DNA of 50,335 bases from an uncultured Cellvibrio sp. (GCA_946480695.1 CAMLKG010000033.1:1-50335); one strand, 5' to 3'. Shown: positions 1-9,082, numbered from the stretch's first letter. The notes: a model not told the origin generated them from the sequence alone. Program-made: numbers and translations.

Positions 1-161
1 AAGCCGATTTTTTGCCGAGCCAATGCCGCAAAATCAATTCCTCCCTGTTTCAACAACATATGACGCGCATGCTCCAGGTAATTCATATACACGGAATTGT
101 TAACACCGTCGGCCAAGTCACATTCATAATCCCTGACCTCCATTACACATTCAAATGCCAT
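1..161 (-). CDS. Acyl-CoA thioesterase, hot-dog fold (partial, N-terminus only)
   Basis: This is the first 53 codons of a minus-strand gene that runs off the left edge. It starts at an ATG with GGAG eight bases upstream. The N-terminus contains the stretch VYMNYLEHAR, which resembles the first strand and helix of YbgC/FadM-type 4-hydroxybenzoyl-CoA thioesterase-like proteins, where an Asp or Asn and the YLE-x-AR helix lie near the active site. The family hydrolyses acyl-CoA thioesters in the cytoplasm. The substrate cannot be judged from the fragment. The family call is fairly safe; the rest is unseen. Confidence 0.7.
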   Translation of the reverse strand, partial: MAFECVMEVRDYECDLADGVNNSVYMNYLEHARHMLLKQGGIDFAALARQKIG

Positions 162-230
162 TGCAGCTCCTTCATTAAATAAAAAAGCGGCCAGTATATG
201 CATTTACTAACTAACCGCAAGGAAGCCGGA

Positions 231-428
231 TCATGAAGGGCGATATCCCAGGATACGCGAGGGCAAAAATAATAACGCGCGCAGAAATGCGAAGACGGCA
301 TCAAATGCAATACCGAGGATTCGAAAAGGAATTGAAATCAACCAGACCAGCGGCCAGAGTATCAGCGCCAGCAACGCTAATGGCCAGCAAACTGCCCAAA
401 GCAATAACCAACAGATAAATGTCAACAC
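231..428 (-). CDS. Small hydrophobic membrane protein
   Basis: A 65-residue protein that is almost entirely hydrophobic, with tryptophan-rich segments (WLLLWAVCWPLALLALILWPL) followed by an amphipathic stretch and a short basic tail. It probably forms two membrane segments or a membrane hairpin. I chose the GTG at 428 because GGGGGA lies six bases upstream; an in-frame ATG at 446 would add six residues without a comparable ribosome binding site. Short proteins of this pattern occur in gammaproteobacteria as uncharacterised proteins, and I assign no function. The plus-strand ORF across the same bases looks like a shadow. Confidence 0.6.
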   Translation of the reverse strand: MLTFICWLLLWAVCWPLALLALILWPLVWLISIPFRILGIAFDAVFAFLRALLFLPSRILGYRPS

Positions 429-504
429 CTCTAATCCCCCGCGCATAACGTTGTTTTCATATTGGACGCGGTTTTAGGCAAACTGGATTCAAAGATTTAT
501 TCCA

Positions 505-1041
505 TTACAAATCAAGCCTTCCCTCCACAGAATCATCCAGCGTTTTACCCACTGCCGCGCCGATAAACATTTTTACCCCGGCGACAATATTGCCGTGTTT
601 GGTGTCCCAATAATATCCTTCCGTCGGTTCCACTTTAACAACGGTGATACGCGGGTCGTCCTTGCCTTCGGTGAACCAGGTTTTTAATACCGGCTCCCAT
701 AATTCCGCAATTTTCCCGCGATCGCGGGAGACACTGGCGTGGCCGTTTAGCTCCAGGAAATCGGAATGGGGAGATGCCTGGAAATAGAGCCGCACTCGCG
801 GGTCCAGTTTTAGCTCGTCATTCTTATGGCTATCAATTGAGCTTAAAAACCACAGGTTGCCATTATCATCCACTTTTCGTACTGCCATCGGCCGCGCGCT
901 GCTTGAATCACCCACTGTAACCGCAGTGCAAAAGAAACAGGTTTCCGCCTTATCGACTATATCCCTGATTTTTTTTACCGCCTCTTGCCCGTGCAAATTG
1001 TTACGATTGCCTTCAGGTTGGTTGCGATTGATAGAATCCAT
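505..1041 (-). CDS. Pyridoxamine 5'-phosphate oxidase-family (general stress protein 26-like) protein
   Basis: A 178-residue protein with the split beta-barrel pattern of the PPOX/FMN-binding superfamily. It has a first strand with ARPMAVRKVDDNGNLWFLSS, a central segment of the type VRLYFQASPHSDFLELNGHASVSRD, and the C-terminal WEPVLKTWFTEGKDDPRITVVKVEP block seen in the GS26 subgroup. Members bind FMN, F420 or haem; this subgroup is linked to general stress, but its substrate is mostly unknown. The start has an excellent site (GAGGAGGG five bases before ATG). It appears to be monocistronic and cytoplasmic, with no signal peptide. The family assignment is firm, the exact role is not. Confidence 0.85.
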   Translation of the reverse strand: MDSINRNQPEGNRNNLHGQEAVKKIRDIVDKAETCFFCTAVTVGDSSSARPMAVRKVDDNGNLWFLSSIDSHKNDELKLDPRVRLYFQASPHSDFLELNGHASVSRDRGKIAELWEPVLKTWFTEGKDDPRITVVKVEPTEGYYWDTKHGNIVAGVKMFIGAAVGKTLDDSVEGRLDL

Positions 1042-1187
1042 GTGACCCTCCTCGTAGCGAACAGTAATTGCGCTTATTACAGAGAGGACACTGTGCGTAG
1101 CTAATCAGTTCCGGGGCTTAACCGAGGCATGTCGCCTGGATTATCAAGCGCCAAGGGAGGGGGAGTGGGAGAACCGGCATGTTGCTT

Positions 1188-1217
1188 ACCCGCATGTCGA
1201 TAAAAAGGCATGCGGGT
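1188..1217 (-). other. Hairpin downstream of azurin
   Basis: Nine-base inverted repeat ACCCGCATG / CATGCGGGT with a 12-base loop, 15 bases downstream of the azurin stop codon. On the azurin strand the T-run lies in the loop rather than after the stem, so this is not a textbook intrinsic terminator. It may stabilise the 3' end of the mRNA. Confidence 0.35.
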
Positions 1218-1231
1218 TGGGTACAAGGCAA

Positions 1232-1684
1232 TTAAGGGGCGAGCGTTAAGGTGCCCTGCATAATGGCCACATGGCCAGGGAAAGAGCAGAAAAAGGTATA
1301 AGCCTCACCCGCTTTAAGTTTGTTTACCGGAAAAGTAACTGATGCAGTTTCACCGCCACCAATAATTTTGGTATAGGCAATTACACGCTCATCACCCGGC
1401 TTCAGGTATTCATTTTCCAAACCTGCCGCCAGGCCGTCGCTGGCAACGATTTTTGCGTCCGCGGTTTTAGTCAACACCCAATTGTGTCCCATGACATTTT
1501 TAGCCAGTTTCCCGGTATGGGTCAGGTTCAGCGTAAAGGTTTCGCAGCTGCTTTTAACGGTTATGGATTTCTGGTCGTATTGCATGGCATCGTTACTGCC
1601 AAGCGCAAAAACACAATCCTCCGCCTGCGCCAATTGGGCGCCAGCCATTAAAAACGCAGATAAAGCCAAAGCATATTTTTTCAT
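1232..1684 (-). CDS. azu: Azurin precursor (blue copper protein)
   Basis: A 150-residue precursor: a signal peptide of about 21 residues ending AQA, then a full-length azurin of about 129 residues. It aligns by eye along its whole length with Pseudomonas azurin: paired cysteines near residues 3 and 26 of the mature form, GHNWV carrying copper ligands Gly45 and His46, and [12 protein letters not shown] carrying ligands Cys112, His117 and Met121. The product is a periplasmic one-electron carrier, classically linked to denitrification or to peroxidase and oxidative stress; no partner gene is adjacent. The ATG at 1684 was chosen over the in-frame TTG at 1696 because GAGG lies eight bases before it and the TTG overlaps that site. 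Confidence 0.95.
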   Translation of the reverse strand: MKKYALALSAFLMAGAQLAQAEDCVFALGSNDAMQYDQKSITVKSSCETFTLNLTHTGKLAKNVMGHNWVLTKTADAKIVASDGLAAGLENEYLKPGDERVIAYTKIIGGGETASVTFPVNKLKAGEAYTFFCSFPGHVAIMQGTLTLAP

Positions 1685-2021
1685 AATTAACCTCAAGTCT
1701 CTGATCTGTAGTTAAATCGGGAAGTAGATTAAACCATTACTTTACTTAATAGCAGCCAAATCAATCACGGTATAAGCGCCTGGATTTGTTAAACCATGTA
1801 AACGGATCTTTACTACCCAACTAGTTAGGCGTTACCGGCGTTGCAAAGTTCATCCTTTAACAGATCCTGTCTTGCTCCCGGCACTGTGTCGCCCTTATGC
1901 TACAGAACAATATTTTATTAACAACAACGGAAGCCCCAGTGGTTAATTGAATATAACCCGACACCGGATAGATGCCCGCTTCGGCCCGATTAAAATCCCC
2001 CACACTTATCGGTTTTTCCTG
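1685..2021. other. Intergenic region between divergent azurin and DUF748 genes
   Basis: About 340 bases between divergent genes, moderately A+T-rich. It must contain promoters in both directions. I saw no convincing -35/-10 pair and no full FNR/Anr box (TTGAT-N4-ATCAA), although azurin genes are often under Anr control. No small ORF with a good ribosome binding site was seen. Confidence 0.4.
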
Positions 2022-4976
2022 ATGAAATACATAGCAGTTAGATATTTTTCCTGGTTATCCTGGCGCCGCCCCTGGGTTTGGTTGCTCGGCCTCTTCCTGG
2101 CCTACAACCTGGCGCTGGCCATCGTTGTGCCCATGGTTATCAACAACCAATTGCGTGATCTGGTTGTTAACCGTTTGAAACTTAATTTGGAAGTTGATGA
2201 AATTTCGGTCAATCCATATCTGCTTAGTGTGAATATCAATAGCTTGAAAATTTCCGGGGGAGATTTGGGGCAACCGCTGGGATTTAAAAACCTTTTTATT
2301 AATTTTCAATTATGGGATTCACTGGGCGGCATATGGACGCTTAAGGAAGCACATTTAACCGGGGTTTATGGCGAATTCAAACGTATAGATACCGAAACAC
2401 ATAATTTCACTAACACCATTAATAACTGGATAGCAAGCGCCCCCCAAAAAACAACTAAATCCGCTGACCAGGCAACTTCTACTGAGGGCACGGAAACCAC
2501 AACAAGCTTGCCGCGTGTGCAAGTGAAAGACATCAAACTCCAAATTACGCAAATCAAATTTATCGATGAGGTCCCTGAAAGCCAATTTGAAACTGAAATC
2601 GGCCCAATTGATTTACACATTGAACAGTTAAGCAGTTTACCCAACACCACCGGGCAACATTCCCTGCTGCTAAAAACCAATGCAGGCGTAGAGTTAACCT
2701 GGACGGGAAACATCGGCCTCGCACCTTTTGCGAGCGAAGGTGATGTGAAGCTTATCGGCCCGGTATTAACAAGCCTCGCCGATTATTTAAAAGATGATAT
2801 TCGAGTTGCAATAGCAACCACCGACTTGCTAACAAGGTTCCATTACGTTGTTAGCAAACCGCAAGAATCCGATTTAACAATACGGCTTTCAAATATCCAA
2901 GCCAACGTAGAAAACCTGAAGGTAAACCAGCACCCCACCGGGGCGCCATTAATCGCATTGGAACACATACACCTGGATGAAGGTGAACTTAAATGGCCGG
3001 ACGCTTTTTTCGAGTTAAGAAAAATCCAATTAAGCAATGGTGAAGTGTGGGCCAGCAAATCACCGCAGGGACAATTGAATTTTGAGCAAATTGTGGCAAC
3101 TGATAGCGGCGATGGCGAAAGCGCACCCTGGCACTTCGCCAGTGACCTTTTATCTGTTAACAACCTGCATCTCCATTACACCGACGAATCCACCGTTGCG
3201 CCATCGCAATTGGAAATAGAAAACATTGCATTGGAGGTAAGAAACCTTGGCAACAAACCGCAGCAAATCGTTCAGGCCAGCGCCGGCTTTACATTGCTCG
3301 GCGGCAAATTTGAATCATCGGCCAACGTCCAACTTAACCCACTCGCCGATATGGAGGGCAACTTCAAGGTCACACAACTTCCGTTAAAAGCCGCGCAGGG
3401 TTTTGTCGATGATTATGCGTTAGTGGACATTACCCAGGGTGAATTAGCCGTAGAGGGAAAAATAACATCAAGGGAGGAAGCTATAAACATCCAGGCAAAC
3501 GCGCAAATTGACAAGTTCACAATGCTGGAGAAATCCACCGGGAAAACCCTCCTCGCCTGGTCCCGATTAAATCTCAACCGGATCATTGCCGACCTTAATA
3601 ATCGCAAGATCAATATAGGCCGTATGCGTTTCAACCAAGCCTTCGCGGATTTCGATATTACTTCCGATGGTGCACATACACTATCGCGCATTTTAAAAAC
3701 AACGGAACCCGATGTACGCGAGGCAACAACCCCGGGGGATTCGTCCGGTGAATTCAGTTATTTGATCGGGCGCATTGATTTTGAAGACGCCAGCGGGAAA
3801 TTTACCGATGCTTCATTGCCCCTGCCATTTTCCGCTGATGTGGCTCATATTAACGGCACCATCTCCACACTGGATTCCACCAGCCATTCCCCTGCCAATG
3901 TAAAACTTGAGGGGCAAGTAAGCGACTATGGTGAAATGGTAATGACCGGCGCTATTTTTCCGCTGGAACCCAAACAAAAAACCCAAATGAACCTGGCTTT
4001 CAATAACATTGATATTGCCGAGCTTTCACCTTACTCCATTAAATTTGCCGGACGTGAAATCGCCAGAGGCAGGATGGACCTGGACCTGGAATATGACATT
4101 AACAAAAGCCAGATGCGGGGAAAAAATAATATTGTGTTGCATGACTTTGCCTTGGGCAAAAAGGTAGAACAACCAGGCGCCGTGGATTTACCCCTCGACC
4201 TCGCTGTTGCTTTATTAAAAGATAAAGACGGCGTTATTCGCGCAGACCTTCCCGTAAACGGCAATGTGGATGATCCTAAATTCGGTTACGGTAAAACCAT
4301 TCGCCAAGCCATTAAAAAATTGATTACTAACATCGCCGCAGCGCCCTTCCGTTTACTGGCCGGGCTTGTGGGAGTTGGCAAGAATAAAGATTTGGGTTAC
4401 ATCAGTTTTTTTGCTGGCCGCACCGATTTATCGCCGGCACAAAACGAAAAAGTAAAGCAACTTGGCGAAGCCCTGATAAAACGCCCGGACCTGCAAATCA
4501 CCATCGCCGGTGTCTACTCGGCCTCGTTTGATACCTCGGCGCTACAGGAAGAAAAATTTGATGCAAAATTGCGTGGACAACTTTCAAAAGGGCTTACCGA
4601 TGCCAATATAGGATCGCGTAAATATGTCACCACACTCGAAGAGCTTTATGAAGAAAGGGCACTATCGCCCAGCCTGGATGAGCTAAAGGAAAATGCACAG
4701 AACCCCTCGGACAAAGCAGAAAACCAAATGCTCGACCAACTGGCTTATGTAAAAACGGTTAAAGAAAAACTGGTCGCGATGGAACCCGTAACCCAGGAAG
4801 ACCTGGTAACACTTGCTGATAATCGCGCCCGGATTGTTTACCAGAATTTAACGCAAATACCCGGCGTCAACCCGGCTCAAATTAACATGGCTACAGCCCG
4901 TGAGGGCCAGGTTAACAAGGACAATAAGTTAAAATTGGAACTGGATGCGGACCTTAGGAAAAAGCAAAGCAAATAA
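2022..4976 (+). CDS. DUF748 (AsmA-like) envelope protein
   Basis: A 984-residue protein with one N-terminal membrane anchor (WVWLLGLFLAYNLALAIVVPMVI) followed by a very long periplasmic region rich in beta strands, as in DUF748 proteins of the AsmA/TamB-like group. The typical NQLRDLVVNRL segment after the anchor and the repeated short-strand pattern are visible. The C-terminal 200 residues hold the conserved GYISFFAGRTDLSPAQNEKVKQLG-type segment and charged helices. Related proteins are thought to bridge the envelope and help lipid transport or outer-membrane homeostasis; the role here is inferred. An in-frame TTG at 1947 would add 25 residues. I prefer the ATG because it puts the anchor at the N-terminus, but neither start has a strong ribosome binding site. 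It stands alone. Confidence 0.8.
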   Translation: MKYIAVRYFSWLSWRRPWVWLLGLFLAYNLALAIVVPMVINNQLRDLVVNRLKLNLEVDEISVNPYLLSVNINSLKISGGDLGQPLGFKNLFINFQLWDSLGGIWTLKEAHLTGVYGEFKRIDTETHNFTNTINNWIASAPQKTTKSADQATSTEGTETTTSLPRVQVKDIKLQITQIKFIDEVPESQFETEIGPIDLHIEQLSSLPNTTGQHSLLLKTNAGVELTWTGNIGLAPFASEGDVKLIGPVLTSLADYLKDDIRVAIATTDLLTRFHYVVSKPQESDLTIRLSNIQANVENLKVNQHPTGAPLIALEHIHLDEGELKWPDAFFELRKIQLSNGEVWASKSPQGQLNFEQIVATDSGDGESAPWHFASDLLSVNNLHLHYTDESTVAPSQLEIENIALEVRNLGNKPQQIVQASAGFTLLGGKFESSANVQLNPLADMEGNFKVTQLPLKAAQGFVDDYALVDITQGELAVEGKITSREEAINIQANAQIDKFTMLEKSTGKTLLAWSRLNLNRIIADLNNRKINIGRMRFNQAFADFDITSDGAHTLSRILKTTEPDVREATTPGDSSGEFSYLIGRIDFEDASGKFTDASLPLPFSADVAHINGTISTLDSTSHSPANVKLEGQVSDYGEMVMTGAIFPLEPKQKTQMNLAFNNIDIAELSPYSIKFAGREIARGRMDLDLEYDINKSQMRGKNNIVLHDFALGKKVEQPGAVDLPLDLAVALLKDKDGVIRADLPVNGNVDDPKFGYGKTIRQAIKKLITNIAAAPFRLLAGLVGVGKNKDLGYISFFAGRTDLSPAQNEKVKQLGEALIKRPDLQITIAGVYSASFDTSALQEEKFDAKLRGQLSKGLTDANIGSRKYVTTLEELYEERALSPSLDELKENAQNPSDKAENQMLDQLAYVKTVKEKLVAMEPVTQEDLVTLADNRARIVYQNLTQIPGVNPAQINMATAREGQVNKDNKLKLELDADLRKKQSK

Positions 4977-5082
4977 AACCGCACAGGTATCACCACCCTA
5001 ACAACATTGTTTGGATTGCGTTGCGATAACGCGACAATACACATGGGAATATAGGGATACACAGGCTTCACTCGTTAAATAA

Positions 5083-5110
5083 AAAAAGCACCATTCGCAT
5101 GGTGCTTTTT
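5083..5110. terminator. Bidirectional rho-independent terminator
   Basis: Twelve-base perfect stem AAAAAGCACCAT / ATGGTGCTTTTT with a TCGC loop, A-run on one side and T-run on the other. It lies between the convergent DUF748 gene and the secreted-protein gene and can serve both. Confidence 0.9.
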
Positions 5111-5126
5111 CTAACAGGATTAACAA

Positions 5127-6152
5127 CTACTCACTTCTCACCTGGGTAGGTTTTAGTGGCAAATAAAACTGCTGGGCAACCAGACGTACACCTGTGCCTG
5201 CAAATCCCTGGTATTTCTGGTTCCGTCCTGCGGCGTAAAGTGTTGCACCCTCGGCTAATAGTTGATGCGCCCACGCAATATCCTCCGGTGAGGCACCGGA
5301 CATATTCAGGTCCACATCTGATAATTTGGTCACGCGATTACTGCTGTTAAGCAGTAACTCGTCATAGCTAAAGCAAGGGGTTGTTATACAAACAATGCCA
5401 TTGTTGGTAACACCGTAGAAATTTCCCAGCGCGCTATTTTGGGTGGCGGAACTATATGCCTCTTTTGCCACGAAGGTAGCAAGGCTACCGGTGATACTGT
5501 CAGATTTAGCAACAATTGCACCGACCAATAACAACGGCGTTTTATTACCGAAGGATTGGGCTGGCGCACTGACAGGACCATCACCATACACCACAGAAGC
5601 CACATAACACTCTTCACTCAGGCTTCCATCGGCACACTGGGTCAGCTTTTTATTCACGAGTTTGACAAAATAGCCACCGCAGAAGGGCGCAGCACATTTA
5701 CGATAATCCGGGCGCGCGGTAAACACTTGCGAACCTGATGTCCGGGCAAGGAATTGATACTCCACCAATGGACCATCAAATGCGCGCGAATCCACGATTC
5801 CCTTGGCCCTGATCGCATCCCCCTCAAATGTAAAGGTGATATCGCGAACCACACCATAGCTATCCTCATCAGGATCCGCAGGCAACTGGAAATCTACATC
5901 CGGCGTAGTAGTGATACTTGATGAGGGAAACAGGATATGATCACCCGCTGCTGACACCTGCGCGACAAAATTACCCGTCATTATCGCCACTGTCGATACA
6001 CAGGGGTTAACCCGGCACCAGGCGGGTGTCACAATGACCGAGCCTTCGGCAACGGCAAATGACTGGGAGCCACCAACCTGTGCGAAACTTTGATTCGCTA
6101 AAAAGGTAATTAACAACGTCAAGCTGAAAAATAAATGCTTCACCATTTTCAT
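5127..6152 (-). CDS. Secreted protein with four cysteine pairs, function unknown (possibly DUF6748)
   Basis: A 341-residue protein with a clear signal peptide (about 24 residues, ending SFAQV). The mature part is low in charge, probably mostly beta, and has eight cysteines in four close pairs: CRVNPC, CAAPFC, a CX8C pair and CITTPC. This suggests four local disulfides in an exported protein. The pattern around RKCAAPFCGGYFVKLVNKKL reminds me of the DUF6748 family, but I hold that loosely. The C-terminal third (SPEDIAWAHQLLAEGATLYAAGRN) looks helical. The start has CAGGAG six bases upstream. It is monocistronic and ends in the bidirectional terminator at 5083-5110. No enzymatic motif was recognised. 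Confidence 0.75.
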   Translation of the reverse strand: MKMVKHLFFSLTLLITFLANQSFAQVGGSQSFAVAEGSVIVTPAWCRVNPCVSTVAIMTGNFVAQVSAAGDHILFPSSSITTTPDVDFQLPADPDEDSYGVVRDITFTFEGDAIRAKGIVDSRAFDGPLVEYQFLARTSGSQVFTARPDYRKCAAPFCGGYFVKLVNKKLTQCADGSLSEECYVASVVYGDGPVSAPAQSFGNKTPLLLVGAIVAKSDSITGSLATFVAKEAYSSATQNSALGNFYGVTNNGIVCITTPCFSYDELLLNSSNRVTKLSDVDLNMSGASPEDIAWAHQLLAEGATLYAAGRNQKYQGFAGTGVRLVAQQFYLPLKPTQVRSE

Positions 6153-6401
6153 ATACGACTCCTGGTAAATATGTTAGTTGAGGTTATTGTCATATACATC
6201 CCTGACAATAAAATGGAAACGGCGCGAGCTGTGAAACAAACACATTGGTGCATAACATCGAATGGCATCAATATTATTATTTTCACTGGCTTGCATGCCG
6301 CGAAAAAATACTACCAACGGATGGGTTTACTTTTTGTTAAAGATTGTTCCCGTTTCTAAAATAAAAATTTAGGTGTCAAATTAAAAGGAAAGGAAAAAAG
6401 A

Positions 6402-6887
6402 ATGCCAATCCGCGATTGTACAACTGGCGATATCCCCTCAATATGCAATATTTATAACCATTACATTGCGCACACCGTCATAACCTTCGAGGAATTGCCC
6501 GTGAGTGTTGTCGAGATGCAAAGGCGCATAGAAACTACTATGCAATCATTCCCCTGGTTGGTATTTGAAGAGGCGGGGAAGATCCTGGGCTATGCCTATG
6601 CCAGCAAATGGAAAGACCGTAGCGCTTACAGGCACACCGCCGAGGTCACCGTATATCTACATCCACAACATTGCGGAAAAGGGGTCGGCACCCTCTTATA
6701 CAAAGCGCTGATTGAACAATTAGCCAATAAAAATATCCATGTATTACTGGCTTGTATCGCCATTCCCAACACGGCCAGCGAGCGAATCCACCAAAAACTT
6801 GGTTTTCGCCAGGTAGCACATTTCCGCGAAGTGGGTTTCAAATTCGGCCGTTGGCTTGATGTTGGTTACTGGCAAAGAAACCTTTAA
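6402..6887 (+). CDS. GNAT N-acetyltransferase of the phosphinothricin / methionine-sulfone acetyltransferase type
   Basis: A 161-residue single-domain GNAT enzyme. The start MPIRDCTTGDIPSICNIYNHY, the FEELPVS segment after it, the acetyl-CoA binding loop HCGKGVGTLL near residue 90 and the end HQKLGFRQVAHFREVGFKFGRWLDVGYWQ are characteristic of the PAT/bar-MddA subgroup. These enzymes acetylate the free amino group of phosphinothricin-like or methionine sulfone/sulfoximine compounds using acetyl-CoA in the cytoplasm. The length is normal for the subgroup. The ATG is preceded by AAGGAAAGGA. No operon partner is obvious, and the physiological substrate is inferred only from the family. Confidence 0.88.
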   Translation: MPIRDCTTGDIPSICNIYNHYIAHTVITFEELPVSVVEMQRRIETTMQSFPWLVFEEAGKILGYAYASKWKDRSAYRHTAEVTVYLHPQHCGKGVGTLLYKALIEQLANKNIHVLLACIAIPNTASERIHQKLGFRQVAHFREVGFKFGRWLDVGYWQRNL

Positions 6888-6962
6888 CCAAACACAGTTT
6901 TGCCTCTATCCGGATGGCGAAAAACGCAATTTTTACTAACCAATACTAAGAGGACCTAAACT

Positions 6963-7508
6963 ATGAAAACAAAAATTATCGGTGTTGTATCTGTACTCGT
7001 TTTGCTCAATGCATGTTCACCCAAACAAGATGACGACACATCCTCAACCACCGTTTCCAGCGCAGCCTCCAGTGTCGCTTCCAGCGTGATGTACGAGGCT
7101 AGCAGCATAGCGGTATCTTCAATGGAAAGCACCGAACAGGATGCAACGCTCTCGGAACCGGCCGCCCTGCTTAATACGCATTGGAAGCTTGTGGTACTGG
7201 ATAGCACGGATGTGGTTGCTTCAATAAACCAGCCTGAACCCCATCTTATGTTCAGTACGGATAATCGTGTCACGGGTTCCGATGGCTGCAATAATCTGAT
7301 GGGTACCTACACGCTGGAAGGAGACAAACTCACGCTTGGCGAAATAGCTGCAACAAAGATGGCATGCCAGGAAGGTGGTGAACAAGCTGATGCGTTGCAA
7401 AAAGCGCTGGAAAAAGTATCCAACTTTACAATTCACGCTGATCAACTGGAATTACGCGATGAAACAGGTTTGGTTCTTGCGCGCTTTAGAGCTGTAGCCC
7501 AACCGTAA
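6963..7508 (+). CDS. META-domain lipoprotein (HslJ-like)
   Basis: A 181-residue protein with a lipoprotein signal peptide and lipobox LNAC (Cys at about residue 18), a serine-rich spacer to residue 60, and one META domain (about 68-178) with the hallmark blocks THWKLV, MFSTDNRVTGSDGCNNLMGTY and LTLGEIAATKMAC. Related HslJ-type proteins are outer-membrane or periplasmic and associated with heat, antibiotic or oxidative stress; the molecular activity is unknown. AGAGGA precedes the ATG. The gene ends just before an inverted repeat that it shares with the convergent AraC gene. Confidence 0.88.
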   Translation: MKTKIIGVVSVLVLLNACSPKQDDDTSSTTVSSAASSVASSVMYEASSIAVSSMESTEQDATLSEPAALLNTHWKLVVLDSTDVVASINQPEPHLMFSTDNRVTGSDGCNNLMGTYTLEGDKLTLGEIAATKMACQEGGEQADALQKALEKVSNFTIHADQLELRDETGLVLARFRAVAQP

Positions 7509-7513
7509 ATTAA

Positions 7514-7547
7514 TTAATCCCGTCATGCGCCCCACTGGCGGGATTAA
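7514..7547. terminator. Inverted repeat between convergent genes, probable terminator
   Basis: TTAATCCCG / CGGGATTAA, nine-base stem with a 16-base loop, between the META lipoprotein gene and the convergent AraC gene. The right arm covers the AraC stop codon. The U-tract is short on both strands, so efficiency is uncertain. Confidence 0.55.
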
Positions 7548-8677
7548 TCCTTTAGGCCGCGCTGGCGGAATTGTGTCGGCGTGACGCCTACCATGCGTTT
7601 GAAAAATCGATGAAAAGCCGATGGGCTGTTAAAGCCGGATTTATAAATAATTTCCAAAATGGTTTCATCCTTATATCGCGGATCAACCAGCAACTGCTTG
7701 GCCTCCCCTACGCGGTAACCATTAATAAATTCAAAAAAATTACTCTGGTAATGCATCTTCAAAATTGCTGAAACATCGCGCGGTTTTAATCCGACTTGCT
7801 CGGAAAATCGCTCAAGATTGATATTGCTTTCCAGGTAAAGTTTATTCTCGTGCATCGCTTTTTCAATGATCGCAACCTTGTGGTCCATCTTGGCGGGCTG
7901 CACCGGTTTTGCTGCCGGTATTACTTGCGCGTTCAACAAGTGCCGGGTATTGATCAACCCGAACACAAACAAGCCATTCACCAGGATAACCGTGAGGTAA
8001 TTATCGATAATACCCAGGCTGTCACTTACCGTAGCGCTGACAACGCCTTCCAATAAATACGCCAACAGCGACCAAAGCCAATGGATACAAAAGCCGGCAA
8101 GCACCGCGTCCGCAAGTTTTAATTCCGAGATGGAAATATCCGAGTAAAGCGCGCGCAAATTTTCACGCAGCCTGTGCTCGGCAATAACGCACGCAATGAT
8201 GTACCCCAGCGGAGATAGTTTTACCAGTGCCCAGACAAATGCAACAGCGGCGTTTTCCGCGCCCTGTAATTGGGTAGGCGGCTGCCACTCAAGGCTATCA
8301 ATGCCAAAACCAAACAATAAAATTATTGCAAGAGCCGCGGGCAATAAATGGATGATATTCCGCCAACGCAACAGCCTTATTTCTTGCGAAAGCGAGCGCA
8401 AATAAAAATAGAGTACCGGTCCTTGCAATAACAAACAGGCCGCCAGGATACTCACCACAAACGGTGTGTGATTAATAGCAATCGATTTTAAATCACCGTT
8501 CCATACAATCAGGGTGGTCGTCAGCACCAACGCAATGAGCACGAAAAAAATGGCGAGTATCCGCCGCGGCTGTACATGTTTTGCCGGCAGCAAATTCAAT
8601 AAAATCGCCAGCACACCGCACTCCACCGCGGTGAGTACCAAAACCAGGTCATGGATATTTAGGAAATTAGTTTTCAT
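7544..8677 (-). CDS. Membrane-anchored AraC-family regulator
   Basis: A 377-residue protein: an N-terminal region with about seven hydrophobic segments (residues 10-250), then a C-terminal AraC/XylS double helix-turn-helix domain (about 270-374). The DNA-binding part shows NLERFSEQVGLKPRDVSAILK for the first helix-turn-helix and the family signature ILEIIYKSGFNSPSAFHRFFKRMVGVTPTQFRQ for the second. It probably senses a signal in or across the membrane and controls transcription directly. It shares its architecture and several sequence stretches (start NIHD-V, LGIIDNYLT near the end of the membrane region) with the regulator at 27164-28327, so the two are paralogues. Its target genes cannot be seen from the sequence. 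Confidence 0.88.
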   Translation of the reverse strand: MKTNFLNIHDLVLVLTAVECGVLAILLNLLPAKHVQPRRILAIFFVLIALVLTTTLIVWNGDLKSIAINHTPFVVSILAACLLLQGPVLYFYLRSLSQEIRLLRWRNIIHLLPAALAIILLFGFGIDSLEWQPPTQLQGAENAAVAFVWALVKLSPLGYIIACVIAEHRLRENLRALYSDISISELKLADAVLAGFCIHWLWSLLAYLLEGVVSATVSDSLGIIDNYLTVILVNGLFVFGLINTRHLLNAQVIPAAKPVQPAKMDHKVAIIEKAMHENKLYLESNINLERFSEQVGLKPRDVSAILKMHYQSNFFEFINGYRVGEAKQLLVDPRYKDETILEIIYKSGFNSPSAFHRFFKRMVGVTPTQFRQRGLKD

Positions 8678-8778
8678 CAGGCCTTTCCCAGCAACAAGGT
8701 TGCCTAATTATAACAACGCCATTTTGCACCCTACGGCAGGCACAAAATGGCGTATGGGGTCTGGTAATTATTTGGGTT

Positions 8779-8958
8779 TTATTTGAATACGCAGTGTTTG
8801 GCGTAATCCTTAGCCTCATTCATGGTGAGGTCACCCTTGGGTTTTTCTTCGATGGATTTACACCATTCAGGGCTGCCAACTTTGGGAGCGCAGGCAGATA
8901 GCATGAATACACTGGCGAGCACCAGCAGCGAAGGAAGGGTTCGTAAAATGGCAGGCAT
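8779..8958 (-). CDS. DUF3012-family small lipoprotein
   Basis: A 59-residue ORF missed by a 60-residue cutoff. It has a short basic N-terminus, a hydrophobic core and lipobox LSAC (Cys23), followed by APKVGSPEWCKSIEEKPKGD and the end NEAKDYAKHCVFK. The order GSPEWC ... KPKGD ... EA-x-YAKHC matches the DUF3012 lipoprotein family of marine and soil gammaproteobacteria. The lipidated protein would be anchored in the envelope; two further cysteines (33 and 56) could form a disulfide. Function is unknown. The start is ATG with a weak GGGAA about five bases upstream. It lies on its own between the AraC gene and the rlmB terminator. Confidence 0.8.
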   Translation of the reverse strand: MPAILRTLPSLLVLASVFMLSACAPKVGSPEWCKSIEEKPKGDLTMNEAKDYAKHCVFK

Positions 8959-9051
8959 ATCGGTTCCCGGTTCTGGTTATGTAATGTTAGCTTTTATATG
9001 CCTGGTTAAGGCATTGGCGCCAATAAGGATAGCAGAGGCCATCACCATAAA

Positions 9052-9082
9052 AAAACGCCCGCCGGAACCCGACGGGCGTTTT
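9052..9082 (-). terminator. Rho-independent terminator of rnr-rlmB
   Basis: Ten-base stem AAAACGCCCG / CGGGCGTTTT with an 11-base loop, placed 18 bases after the rlmB stop codon. On the minus strand the stem is followed by a run of Ts. Confidence 0.88.

Noticed and set aside
6135..6359. 74-residue plus-strand ORF between the secreted protein and the GNAT gene
   Set aside because: It starts inside the opposite-strand gene, has no ribosome binding site, and its composition looks like translated promoter DNA.
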